DNA of 64,000 nucleotides from Bog-950 sp964631835 (lineage in GTDB: Bacteria; Bacteroidota; Bacteroidia; Chitinophagales; LD1). A program made the translations under genes and the position numbers. Every line of letters begins with the position of its first letter. Position 1 is the first letter of the stretch. Under the pieces are notes generated by a model that ran no database searches, was not told where the DNA came from, and saw only the letters and a list, made by a program, of their open reading frames with translations. Location: contig CAZWAD010000005.1 of NCBI GenBank assembly GCA_964631835.1, forward strand, positions 1 to 64,000, given 5' to 3'. This document shows positions 26,507 through 34,231 of the stretch, piece after piece.

Positions 26507-27826
26507 TTAGTATCTGTAATGTTCAGGTTTGTAAGGTCCGGTTTTCTTTACGCCTATGTAAGCTGCCTGCTTGTCGTTGAGTTCTTCGAGCTCGGCACCA
26601 ATTTTTTCGAGATGGAGCTTAGCTACCATTTCATCGAGATGTTTCGGAAGCGTATAAACCCTGTTCTCATAACGTTCAGCGTGCTGCCATAGCTCCAATT
26701 GTGCCAGTGTTTGGTTGGTAAATGAATTACTCATTACAAACGAAGGATGCCCGGTGGCACAGCCTAAGTTTACAAGCCTTCCTTCGGCAAGCACAAGAAT
26801 ATCCTTTCCTTCAATAGTGTATTTATCAACCTGGGGCTTAATCACATCTTTGGTTTTTCCGTAATTGCTGTTAAGCCAGGCCATGTCAATTTCGTTATCG
26901 AAATGACCGATGTTGCAAACCACTGCGTTATGTTTCATAGCGCGGAAATGTTTCTCGGTAATAATATCGCAGTTGCCGGTAGCTGTAACAATAATGTCGG
27001 CTTCCTTAATAGCCGTGTCCATCTTTTTTACCTCGTAACCTTCCATGGCGGCTTGCAGGGCACAGATGGGGTCGATTTCAGAAACAATAACGCGCACACC
27101 CACACTGCTGAGTGACTCTGCCGAGCCTTTGCCTACATCGCCATAGCCTGCTACGACCGCTACTTTACCTGCCATCATCAGGTCAGTAGCCCTGCGCAAG
27201 GCGTCTACCAGGCTTTCGCGGCAGCCGTATTTGTTGTCGAACTTCGACTTTGTAACTGAATCGTTTACATTGATAGCCGGGAGAAGCAGTGAGCCGTTTT
27301 TCTCTCTCTCATACAAGCGATGAACACCCGTGGTGGTTTCTTCCGAAATTCCGCGGATACCCTGAACGAGTTCGGGATATTTGTCAAAAACCATGTTAGT
27401 CAGGTCGCCTCCGTCATCTAAAATCATGTTTAACGCTTTGCCGCCTTCAAAAGCAAAGAGCGATTGTTCAATACACCAGTCGAATTCTTCGTTGGTCATT
27501 CCTTTCCAGGCAAAAACCGGAATGTTAGCCGCAGCAATGGCAGCAGCAGCATGGTCCTGCGTAGAAAATATATTACACGAACTCCAAGTTACTTCAGCTC
27601 CCAGTTCTTTGAGGGTTTCAATAAGCACAGCCGTTTGAATGGTCATGTGCAGGCACCCGGCAATGCGCGCGCCTTTCAGCGGTTTTGATGCTCCGTGCTG
27701 CTTGCGCAGGGCCATAAGCCCGGGCATTTCGGCTTCCGCCAGTTTTATTTCCTTGCGGCCCCACTCGGAAAGGCTCATATCTTTTACTTTGTATTTCACT
27801 TTTTTTTCAGTTGATGTTTCTGCCAT
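26507..27826 (-). CDS. ahcY: Adenosylhomocysteinase
   Basis: S-adenosylhomocysteine hydrolase, about 439 residues from the ATG at 27826. The longer reading adds 40 residues that contain the promoter region, so it is rejected. It splits SAH into adenosine and homocysteine in the methylation cycle. Conserved blocks: GCLHMTIQTAVLIETL, SSCNIFSTQDHAAA, NAND-region NVNDSVTKSKFDN, the NAD+ motif VAGYGDVGKGSAESL, and the C-terminal DEMVAKLHLEKIGAELEEL ending in GPYKPEHYRY, required for NAD binding. Preceded by a well-formed Bacteroidota promoter. Confidence 0.97.
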   Translation of the reverse strand: MAETSTEKKVKYKVKDMSLSEWGRKEIKLAEAEMPGLMALRKQHGASKPLKGARIAGCLHMTIQTAVLIETLKELGAEVTWSSCNIFSTQDHAAAAIAAANIPVFAWKGMTNEEFDWCIEQSLFAFEGGKALNMILDDGGDLTNMVFDKYPELVQGIRGISEETTTGVHRLYEREKNGSLLLPAINVNDSVTKSKFDNKYGCRESLVDALRRATDLMMAGKVAVVAGYGDVGKGSAESLSSVGVRVIVSEIDPICALQAAMEGYEVKKMDTAIKEADIIVTATGNCDIITEKHFRAMKHNAVVCNIGHFDNEIDMAWLNSNYGKTKDVIKPQVDKYTIEGKDILVLAEGRLVNLGCATGHPSFVMSNSFTNQTLAQLELWQHAERYENRVYTLPKHLDEMVAKLHLEKIGAELEELNDKQAAYIGVKKTGPYKPEHYRY

Positions 27827-27846
27827 AATTTTGTTTTTAGCGGGGG

Positions 27847-27877
27847 CAAATATAACAAAATCAGATGCTGGTTTCAA
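27847..27877 (-). promoter_or_regulatory. Promoter of ahcY
   Basis: On the minus strand TTG (27877-27875), 20 bases, then TATATTTG (27854-27847). This is an exact match to the Bacteroidota TTG-N20-TAnnTTTG promoter. The ATG is 20 bases downstream of the -7 box. Confidence 0.8.
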
Positions 27878-28061
27878 TGGCAGATTACCAGTTGGCGGTT
27901 CCGAATCAGGGGGTAGAGTTTCAAAATTCCATCCTGATATTTTCATTCACGGAAACCCGGCAAGGTTTCTGACCGTGGGTATTGAGGGTTTTCTATAAGG
28001 AAACATATCGCTTGCAGTCAAGAAGTTTAATTATCTATTTTCACGCCCTTTAAAATTTTAC

Positions 28062-30437
28062 ATGAATAAATATTTTTTTTTCTGCTTGTTGTTTTTGAGC
28101 AGTTTGTTTTCTTTTTCTCAAACCAATCTTTCGCTTCTCGGTCATCTTACTTATAACACTTCCTGCTCAAACCTAACCGGTTATGCTGATTCGCTGGGAA
28201 GGGAGTATGCGCTGGTAGGAACAGCAACCGGGCTTTCGATAGTTGATATAGACACCCCTTCTAATCCGCATGAAATATTTTTTGTTCCGGGGGCAACCGG
28301 TTTTGACGGTTTCTGGCGCGAGGTTCGGGAGTACAGGGGTTATGCCTATGTAACCACTGAACAAAACAGCGGACTGGTTGTAGTTAACCTGAATTATCTG
28401 CCTGACAGTATTCAATATCATACCATTAATCCGGCAGGGATGAATACTTCGCACACTATTTTTATTGATGAAAACGGGATTGGTTATGTAAACGGTACAG
28501 ACCGCGATTTGATTTTTCTGGATTTGAATGCTAATCCTTACAATCCGCCTGTTTTGGGAAGATTTACGAACAATTATGTGCACGATTGCTATGCCCGCAA
28601 CGATACTTTATGGGCGGCTTGCATTAACGATGGAATTATCAAGGTGATTGATGTGAGCAACAAAGCAACTACCAATCAGCCCTCAAAAACTCTGGCAAGC
28701 TGGTCAACACCTCTTGATTTCAGCCACAACTGCTGGCTGAGCGATGACGGAAATTATCTTTTTACAACCGATGAGAAGCCGAACTCTACACTTACCTGCT
28801 ATGATGTTTCAGATCTGAACAATGTTACTGAAACGGATAAAACACAAGTTGCTCCGGGCAGTAATACGGTGATACACAACACTTACTTTCTGAATAACTA
28901 TTGCATTACTTCGTATTATACTTACGGTATTACCATTCATGATGTAACCAGGAAAAATAACCTGGTGGAGGTTGGAAGTTTTGACACCTCTCCGAATTTT
29001 TCGGGCGATGGATTTAATGGCGCATGGGGGGTATGGCCTTACCTGCCTTCGGGAAATATTATTGTGAGCGATATTCAAACCGGTTTATGGATTCTGAAGC
29101 CAACCTACAAACGCGCTGCTTATCTGGAAGGAGTGGTTAAAGATTCCGTTTGCAATACTTTGCTGAACAATGTGAAGGTTGAAATTGTGGAAGACACCAC
29201 TTCTGATTTCACTAATTTTATAGGCCATTATTCTTTCGGCACACCGGACAGCGGCACTTACACTATTCGTTTTTCAAAAGCGGGTTATCAAACGCGGGTA
29301 TTTCCAAATGTGAATTTGAAAAATGGTTTTCTTACCACCATAAACGTAAGTCTTTTACCGGTTGCCACTACTCACTTGGTGGTAAGGACAGTTGATTCTC
29401 TTACCGGAGCCGAGCTTCCTTTTATCCGGGTTTTAATTCAGGATACGAGCGGAGCAGTGTTTCGCGAAATTTCGACTGATTCGAGCGGTGGATATGAGTT
29501 CTGCGATTTTGTGCAAGGCGATTATGTGTTTTATGCAGGGAGGTGGGGAAAGAGAACGGCAAAAGTTTCGGCAATCATTTCAACTTCTTCCGATACGGTG
29601 ACTATTCCCATTGCCAATGGCTACTATGATGATTTTGTGATGGATTACGGATGGACTGTGGTTACAACGGCATCATCTGGCGATTGGGAAAGAGGAGAAC
29701 CCATCGGGACTTTCGACCAGGGAACACCTTCTAACCCTGATTTTGATATAGCTACTGACTTTGGAACCGATTGTTATGTAACCGGTAACAACGGGGGCAG
29801 TGCGGGGAGTGATGATATTGATAACGGCTATACGATTTTGCGCTCGCCTTTGTTTGACCTTGCTAATTACAACGACCCGTATATCAGTTATTACAAGTGG
29901 TTTTTTAATGACGGAGGGCAGGGGAATCCTCCTCCAACGCCTAATGATTCATTGATTGTTTATTTATCGAATGGCGTTGATTCGGTGATTCTGGACATGA
30001 GCACCCGGGATTCATTGCAGAGCCGGTGGGTGTATAAGAAGTTCCGGGTGAAAGATGTGATTGTGCCTTCGCCAAACATGCGTATTGCATTTCATGCGCG
30101 CGATGCCAACCCCGGACATTTTGTAGAGGCCGCGCTGGATGTTTTTATGGTGGCGGATTCGGTGGTGGTGAGTGGATTACCCCCTGACCCGCTAAAGGGG
30201 GAACTGCTAAGCATTGAGCCGAACCCGGCTTCGGATTATGTTTTGATAAAAAGGGAAAACGATGAACCGGCAACGCTGGTTTTGACAGATATAGAAGGCA
30301 GAATCTTATCAGAGAATGGTTTTACTGATAAAACAATCCGTTTGGCAGTTGGTGATTTAAGTAAAGGAGTTTACATCGTAAAACTTCTTGATAAAGGGAT
30401 TGTTGTTGCCAGTAAGAAGCTGGTTAAAGCAGATTGA
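28062..30437 (+). CDS. Secreted choice-of-anchor B / LVIVD-type surface protein with T9SS sorting domain
   Basis: 791 residues. Signal peptide (1-20, ending SFSQ), then a beta-propeller-like region with LVIVD-type repeats (TGLSIVDIDTP, GLVVVNLNYLP, IIKVIDVSN). A carboxypeptidase-regulatory-like repeat lies at about 350-430 (LEGVVKDSVCNTLLNNVKVE). A MAM-like/jelly-roll section with DIDNGYTILRSPLFDL and a C-terminal type A sorting domain (SIEPNPASDYVLI ... LSKGVYIVKLLDKG) complete it. The sorting domain sends it through the type IX system to the cell surface. Function is probably adhesion or substrate binding. It stands alone. Confidence 0.87.
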   Translation: MNKYFFFCLLFLSSLFSFSQTNLSLLGHLTYNTSCSNLTGYADSLGREYALVGTATGLSIVDIDTPSNPHEIFFVPGATGFDGFWREVREYRGYAYVTTEQNSGLVVVNLNYLPDSIQYHTINPAGMNTSHTIFIDENGIGYVNGTDRDLIFLDLNANPYNPPVLGRFTNNYVHDCYARNDTLWAACINDGIIKVIDVSNKATTNQPSKTLASWSTPLDFSHNCWLSDDGNYLFTTDEKPNSTLTCYDVSDLNNVTETDKTQVAPGSNTVIHNTYFLNNYCITSYYTYGITIHDVTRKNNLVEVGSFDTSPNFSGDGFNGAWGVWPYLPSGNIIVSDIQTGLWILKPTYKRAAYLEGVVKDSVCNTLLNNVKVEIVEDTTSDFTNFIGHYSFGTPDSGTYTIRFSKAGYQTRVFPNVNLKNGFLTTINVSLLPVATTHLVVRTVDSLTGAELPFIRVLIQDTSGAVFREISTDSSGGYEFCDFVQGDYVFYAGRWGKRTAKVSAIISTSSDTVTIPIANGYYDDFVMDYGWTVVTTASSGDWERGEPIGTFDQGTPSNPDFDIATDFGTDCYVTGNNGGSAGSDDIDNGYTILRSPLFDLANYNDPYISYYKWFFNDGGQGNPPPTPNDSLIVYLSNGVDSVILDMSTRDSLQSRWVYKKFRVKDVIVPSPNMRIAFHARDANPGHFVEAALDVFMVADSVVVSGLPPDPLKGELLSIEPNPASDYVLIKRENDEPATLVLTDIEGRILSENGFTDKTIRLAVGDLSKGVYIVKLLDKGIVVASKKLVKAD

Positions 30438-30515
30438 GGAGTTTCCAGGTGTTAGGGAACTGCTTTTGAACTTACCGTAACCCCATACTAGCAAGTGCGG
30501 CTTTTTTCCAGGCTG

Positions 30516-31062
30516 ATTGCATTATAATTTAAGAAGATTGCCGGGCATTTAAGGATAATTGCGCAGCTGTTTTGGGTGACTGCACTGCCGCTTATGACGA
30601 TTGCAATTCGATTTTGGAGAGTTGCACTGTGATTTTGGACGATTGCCCACTTGTTCGGGATGATTTCCTAAGAATTTTGGCTGATTGCCCAGTGAGTTTG
30701 GGCGGTTGCACTACCGTTTTGGTTCATTGCCCGGTTGATTTGGGTGGTTGCCCAGTGGATTTGGGTGGTTGCCGAAGGCTTTTGGGTGGTTGCCCAGTGA
30801 GTTTGGGCGGTTGCCCGACTGTTTTGGTTCATTGCCCGGTTGATTTGGGTGATTGCCCAGTGGATTTGGGCGGTTGCCGAAGGCTTTTGGGTGGTTGCCC
30901 AGTGAGTTTGGGTGGTTGCCCGACTGTTTTGGTTCATTGCAGAAGTGTTTATTTCGACTGACGAGGGAATTTGGGACACTGACAGGGGTTTTTGGGTCGC
31001 TTGCCCGGACTTTTTGGGGGATTGCCGAAGGTTTTGGGATGATTTACGGAAGGTTTGGACTA
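30516..31062. repeat. 21-bp tandem array, about 26 units, with 105-bp higher-order repeat
   Basis: Units of exactly 21 bp follow each other (one is 22 bp) with the rough pattern (A/G)TTGCCCnnnnnnTTTGGGnn. Outer units are diverged; the core (30684-30935) repeats as blocks of five units, for example GTTGCCGAAGGCTTTTGGGTG recurs 105 bp apart. A faint further unit may start at 30495. Because 21 is a multiple of three, open frames through the array are expected by chance. A heptad reading (GGCPVDL-like) starts only at a TTG, so I do not call a gene. No spacers, so not CRISPR. Sits between a surface-protein gene and tRNA-His. Confidence 0.92.
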
Positions 31063-31135
31063 ATAAAGAGGTTGCTGAAGAGCCCCCGCTTCCAAATTCC
31101 TTGCAGTTGATTATTTTTACCGCCCTTTTGAAAAC

Positions 31136-31210
31136 GGTGACTGTAGCTCAGTTGGTTAGAGTAGCGGATTGTGGTTCCGTTGGTCGAGGGTTCAAATCCC
31201 TTCAGTCACC
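31136..31210 (+). tRNA. tRNA-His (GTG)
   Basis: Full cloverleaf: acceptor GTGACTG/CAGTCAC, D arm GCTC-GAGT, anticodon stem GCGGA/TCCGT with loop TTGTGGT (anticodon GTG), and T arm GAGGG/CCCTT with TTCAAAT. An encoded G at -1 (31136) faces the discriminator C at 31210, the identity mark of tRNA-His. CCA is not fully encoded. Followed closely by a terminator hairpin. Confidence 0.96.
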
Positions 31211-31222
31211 CAAACAGCAATA

Positions 31223-31254
31223 AAAGTTCTCCGAAGCGCGGAGAACTTTTTTAT
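31223..31254 (+). terminator. Hairpin terminator after tRNA-His
   Basis: Stem AAAGTTCTCCG / CGGAGAACTTT with a short loop and a T-run (TTTTTTATTTTT) immediately after. It lies 12 bases past the tRNA and just before the exosortase start codon. Confidence 0.88.
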
Positions 31255-31262
31255 TTTTCAGC

Positions 31263-31829
31263 ATGGCGATTGGCAACCCTTTTAAAAACTCAGGCACCCA
31301 AAGAGAAGTTTTGGTTTTTATGCTGAAGCTGGCTGCCATCTGGTTGTCGTGGAAAGGGATTTTGTATGTGTTGGGGGAAGAGCAGGTTCCGGTTCATGAG
31401 AGAATTTTTCCTGCTTTAAGCGAGCAGTGGGAGCGCCTGAATAACATGATGCGGTACGTTGTTTTGAACGGAGCAGATGTGTTAGTTCAGCTTTTTGGTT
31501 TGGAAACTGAAAACACCGGTTATGCTCTACGGGTGAAAGGTTACCGGGGTGTTGGTGTGGGGAATTATTGTCTGGGGTTTCAGATGATTTACTATTTCAC
31601 TATGCTCATTTTAATTACTCCGTTCCGGTTTGGGATGAAACTGTTTGCTGTTTCGACAGGAGTATTTATGATTGTTATCCTGAATATTTTCCGGGTTGCC
31701 GGGGTTTGTTATATAGCGGCTTTCCACCGGCAGTTGCTTCCGCTTGCACACGATTATTTTTTTAATGTTGGTGTTTTGGGAATATTACTTCTTTATTACT
31801 TGTTCCTGGTTCGAAGAAAGCAGGTGTAA
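31263..31829 (+). CDS. Exosortase / archaeosortase family transpeptidase-like membrane protein
   Basis: 188 residues with about five transmembrane helices. The exosortase catalytic residues are visible: Cys in GVGNYCLGFQMIYYF, Arg in LNIFRVAGVCYI and His in LAHDYFFNVGVLGILLL. Such enzymes cleave and transfer proteins bearing short C-terminal sorting signals (PEP-CTERM-like). It is a small form without the EpsI-type extension. No protein with a recognisable matching C-terminal signal is in the window, so its target is unknown. It starts 9 bases after the tRNA-His terminator, and pdhB follows 41 bp later. Confidence 0.88.
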   Translation: MAIGNPFKNSGTQREVLVFMLKLAAIWLSWKGILYVLGEEQVPVHERIFPALSEQWERLNNMMRYVVLNGADVLVQLFGLETENTGYALRVKGYRGVGVGNYCLGFQMIYYFTMLILITPFRFGMKLFAVSTGVFMIVILNIFRVAGVCYIAAFHRQLLPLAHDYFFNVGVLGILLLYYLFLVRRKQV

Positions 31830-31870
31830 AATTTCACTTCGCGCCATTTTATATTTTTACCGGCCTGAAT

Positions 31871-32851
31871 ATGATGAAGAAAATAAGATTTCGTGAAGCA
31901 CTTCGCGAGGCCATGAGCGAGGAAATGCGCAGAGATGCATCGGTATTTTTGATGGGCGAAGAAGTGGCGGAATATGATGGCGCATATAAAGTAAGCCAGG
32001 GAATGCTGGCGGAGTTTGGAGCTAAGCGTGTGATTGACACACCTATTTCCGAACTCGGTTTTGCGGGAATCGGAGTTGGCGCTGCCATGAATAACACACG
32101 ACCTATTGTAGAATTCATGACCTGGAATTTTGCATTACTAGCCATTGACCAAATTATAAATGGGGCAGCTAAAATGCTCTCCATGAGCGGAGGGCAATAC
32201 GGCTGTCCTATTGTTTTTCGAGGGCCACAGGGTGCAGCAGGGCAACTCGGTGCGCAACACTCGCAAATGTTTACGAATATGCTTGCATCTGTTCCGGGAC
32301 TCAAGGTTATTTCTCCTTCCAACCCGTATGATGCAAAAGGGTTGTTGAAAGCTGCGATTCGTGATGACGACCCGGTCGTGTTTTTCGAGAGCGAGGTGAT
32401 GTACAGCGATATGGGTGAAATACCGGAGGAGGAGTATGTCCTTCCAATCGGGAAGTGCGATGTGAAGCAGGAAGGAAGCGATGTTACGCTGGTTTCGTAT
32501 AATAAAATGATGAAGATTGCTTTAAAAGCCGCAGAAGAATTGGGGAAGGAAGGAATAAGCGCAGAGGTGATTGACCTTAGAACTATCCGCCCGCTCGATT
32601 TGGAAACTATTATTGGTTCGGTAAAAAAAACCAACCGGTTGGTAGTTATTGATGAAAGCTGGCCGTTTACATCTGTCGCTTCCGAAATTACATACGGTGT
32701 CCAGAGATATGCGTTCGATTATCTGGATGCACCGGTTCGCAGGGTTTGCGGTGCAGATGTTTCCATGGCTTATGCCCCCAATTTGGTTGAAGCGTATATG
32801 CCTTCGGTTGCAAAGGTGATTGAAGCAGTAAAGGCTGTGAGTTATAGATAA
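31871..32851 (+). CDS. pdhB: Pyruvate dehydrogenase E1 component, beta subunit
   Basis: 326 residues. IRFREALREAMSEEMRRDAS and VFLMGEEVAEYDGAYKVSQG, then RVIDTPISELGFAGIGVGAA, are hallmarks of the E1-beta thiamine-diphosphate enzyme. EFMTWNFALLAIDQI and GPQGAAGQLGAQHSQ also fit. With E1-alpha it decarboxylates pyruvate and acetylates the lipoyl domain of E2. The alpha and E2 genes are not adjacent, as is common in this phylum. Two ATG codons lie in tandem at the start. Confidence 0.96.
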   Translation: MMKKIRFREALREAMSEEMRRDASVFLMGEEVAEYDGAYKVSQGMLAEFGAKRVIDTPISELGFAGIGVGAAMNNTRPIVEFMTWNFALLAIDQIINGAAKMLSMSGGQYGCPIVFRGPQGAAGQLGAQHSQMFTNMLASVPGLKVISPSNPYDAKGLLKAAIRDDDPVVFFESEVMYSDMGEIPEEEYVLPIGKCDVKQEGSDVTLVSYNKMMKIALKAAEELGKEGISAEVIDLRTIRPLDLETIIGSVKKTNRLVVIDESWPFTSVASEITYGVQRYAFDYLDAPVRRVCGADVSMAYAPNLVEAYMPSVAKVIEAVKAVSYR

Positions 32852-32857
32852 TTCGAT

Positions 32858-33244
32858 ATGAACCGGACAACAGATTACAGGGAATTTTGCCAAGCCTGGT
32901 TAAACAGCTGGAGCGGGAACCAGCCCGATAAACTTCTCGATTTTTACACGGAGGATGTTTTCTATTCTGACCCGGCAAATCCATCGGGATTAAAAGGGAA
33001 AGACGGGTTGAAAAAATATTTCGAAAAACTCCTTGCTAAAAATCCTGATTGGAAATGGAATGCTGAAGAAATAATGCCGACCGAAAAAGGGTTTACATTA
33101 AAATGGAAAGCAGTGGTTCCTGTGACTGATAAGGAGATAACCATTTACGGCTTAGATATTGTTGAACTTGCCGGAGATAAAATATGCCGCAACGAAGTTT
33201 ATTTTGACCGCACACTTTGGCTTCAGCTTTTGAACAGAGTGTAA
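32858..33244 (+). CDS. SnoaL-like / NTF2-fold protein
   Basis: 128 residues. The pattern 'y..f.qaWlnsWsg.qpdklLdfYtedvfYsDPa....lkGkdgLkkYfekLla.nPdW' is the SnoaL-like polyketide-cyclase/NTF2 cone fold. That fold contains small hydrolases, isomerases and proteins without known activity. Follows pdhB by six bases, so transcribed together, but no functional link is evident. Confidence 0.82.
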   Translation: MNRTTDYREFCQAWLNSWSGNQPDKLLDFYTEDVFYSDPANPSGLKGKDGLKKYFEKLLAKNPDWKWNAEEIMPTEKGFTLKWKAVVPVTDKEITIYGLDIVELAGDKICRNEVYFDRTLWLQLLNRV

Positions 33245-33312
33245 AAACTTTTCCTTTCAGTCTTTCGGGCAAAGCATTTATTTGCTACCTTTAAGGGGTA
33301 AAATTTAAGCGG

Positions 33313-33624
33313 ATGTTGAGAGTGATTTGTGTAGCCCTTTTTTGTTTAGCCGCAGTCGTGTGCTTTGCTCAGACGGATAATGATTCTTCCACGCCCAAAG
33401 TTGATTCGTACCAGATTTATTTGAGGAAACCGGCTAAGGAAATCCGTGAAATTAAGAACCATAAAACCTGTGAGCCGATTAACGGAACTCTTTCCGAAGG
33501 CGGGAAAAAAATAAAGATGCATGATTACGAACCCGGGAGCAAAGTGTACATACAGGTGATTTATATGGACGGAACAGAAGAGGAAATAATCCGGAGCCCG
33601 TGTTTTATTGACCCGGTGATTTGA
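33313..33624 (+). CDS. Small exported protein, unknown
   Basis: 103 residues with a signal peptide (MLRVICVALFCLAAVVCFAQ) cut before TDNDSS. The mature part has two Cys (KTCEPING and RSPCFID) that could form one disulfide and a short beta-rich core. No family recognised. Own transcription unit is likely, since 68 bp separate it from the gene before. Confidence 0.75.
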   Translation: MLRVICVALFCLAAVVCFAQTDNDSSTPKVDSYQIYLRKPAKEIREIKNHKTCEPINGTLSEGGKKIKMHDYEPGSKVYIQVIYMDGTEEEIIRSPCFIDPVI

Positions 33625-33729
33625 AGGTTAGCCTCCTGTAGCACTCATTTGATACCGCTGTTTTGTTTTATCGGAAAAAAGATACTTTAGGCTCTCGAAA
33701 TTTATAACCAAAATTTTTAAACCAAGAAC

Positions 33730-34218
33730 ATGAACACAATTGTAGGAGTTTACGAATCGCATCAGGATGCATTGGATGCTGTAAAAAAATTACAGAACGA
33801 AGGTTTTGACACCAAAAATGTTTCGCTTGTCAGCAAAGCTGAATTGGTGAATGACCACATCCATGTAAAGTCGGACCATACGGTTGAAAAGGCGGAGTTA
33901 GGAGTAGGCCTGGTGGCAGGCTCTGTGATTGGTGTGTTGACAGGAATCGGGATTTTTGCGATTCCCGGCCTGGGTTTTCTGTATGGTGCCGGTGCATTGG
34001 TTGGTGTGTTAGCCGGCATTGATTTTGGTATTATAGGAGGAGGTATTGTTGCCGTGCTTACTGGTATGGGCATTGACAAAGTTGTTGCAGAGAAATATGA
34101 GAAACATCTGAACGAAGGCAAATTTCTTGTTTTCGCACAGGGCGATGAAAAGCAAATTCATCATGCTCACGAGGTGCTTCACACCCTCGACCTGCAATTA
34201 GAGCTTGAGAAACATTAA
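33730..34218 (+). CDS. General stress protein-like, glycine-rich membrane segment (YflT/DUF1269-like)
   Basis: 162 residues. The N-terminal TIVGVYESHQDALDAVKKLQ resembles the small alpha/beta domain of heat-induced stress protein YflT. A central Gly-rich hydrophobic stretch (GLVAGSVIGVLTGIGIFAIPG and what follows, about 58-112) looks like a membrane hairpin. A C-terminal alpha/beta part (GKFLVFAQGDEKQIHHAHEV) ends it. Such proteins are stress-associated but without defined activity. Convergent with the collagen-like gene. Confidence 0.75.
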   Translation: MNTIVGVYESHQDALDAVKKLQNEGFDTKNVSLVSKAELVNDHIHVKSDHTVEKAELGVGLVAGSVIGVLTGIGIFAIPGLGFLYGAGALVGVLAGIDFGIIGGGIVAVLTGMGIDKVVAEKYEKHLNEGKFLVFAQGDEKQIHHAHEVLHTLDLQLELEKH

Positions 34219-34231
34219 AATTTTCCGGTAG

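Noticed and set aside
27827..27946. N-terminal extension of AhcY (40 residues)
   Set aside because: It covers the promoter and has no family similarity; the ATG at 27826 fits better.
30572..30961. Cys-rich heptad-repeat ORF (129 codons) over the 21-bp array
   Set aside because: Starts at TTG inside the array; a 21-bp period gives open frames for free; the minus strand is open too; no flanking gene structure.
30516..31062. CRISPR array
   Set aside because: No unique spacers, constant 21-bp steps and no cas genes.
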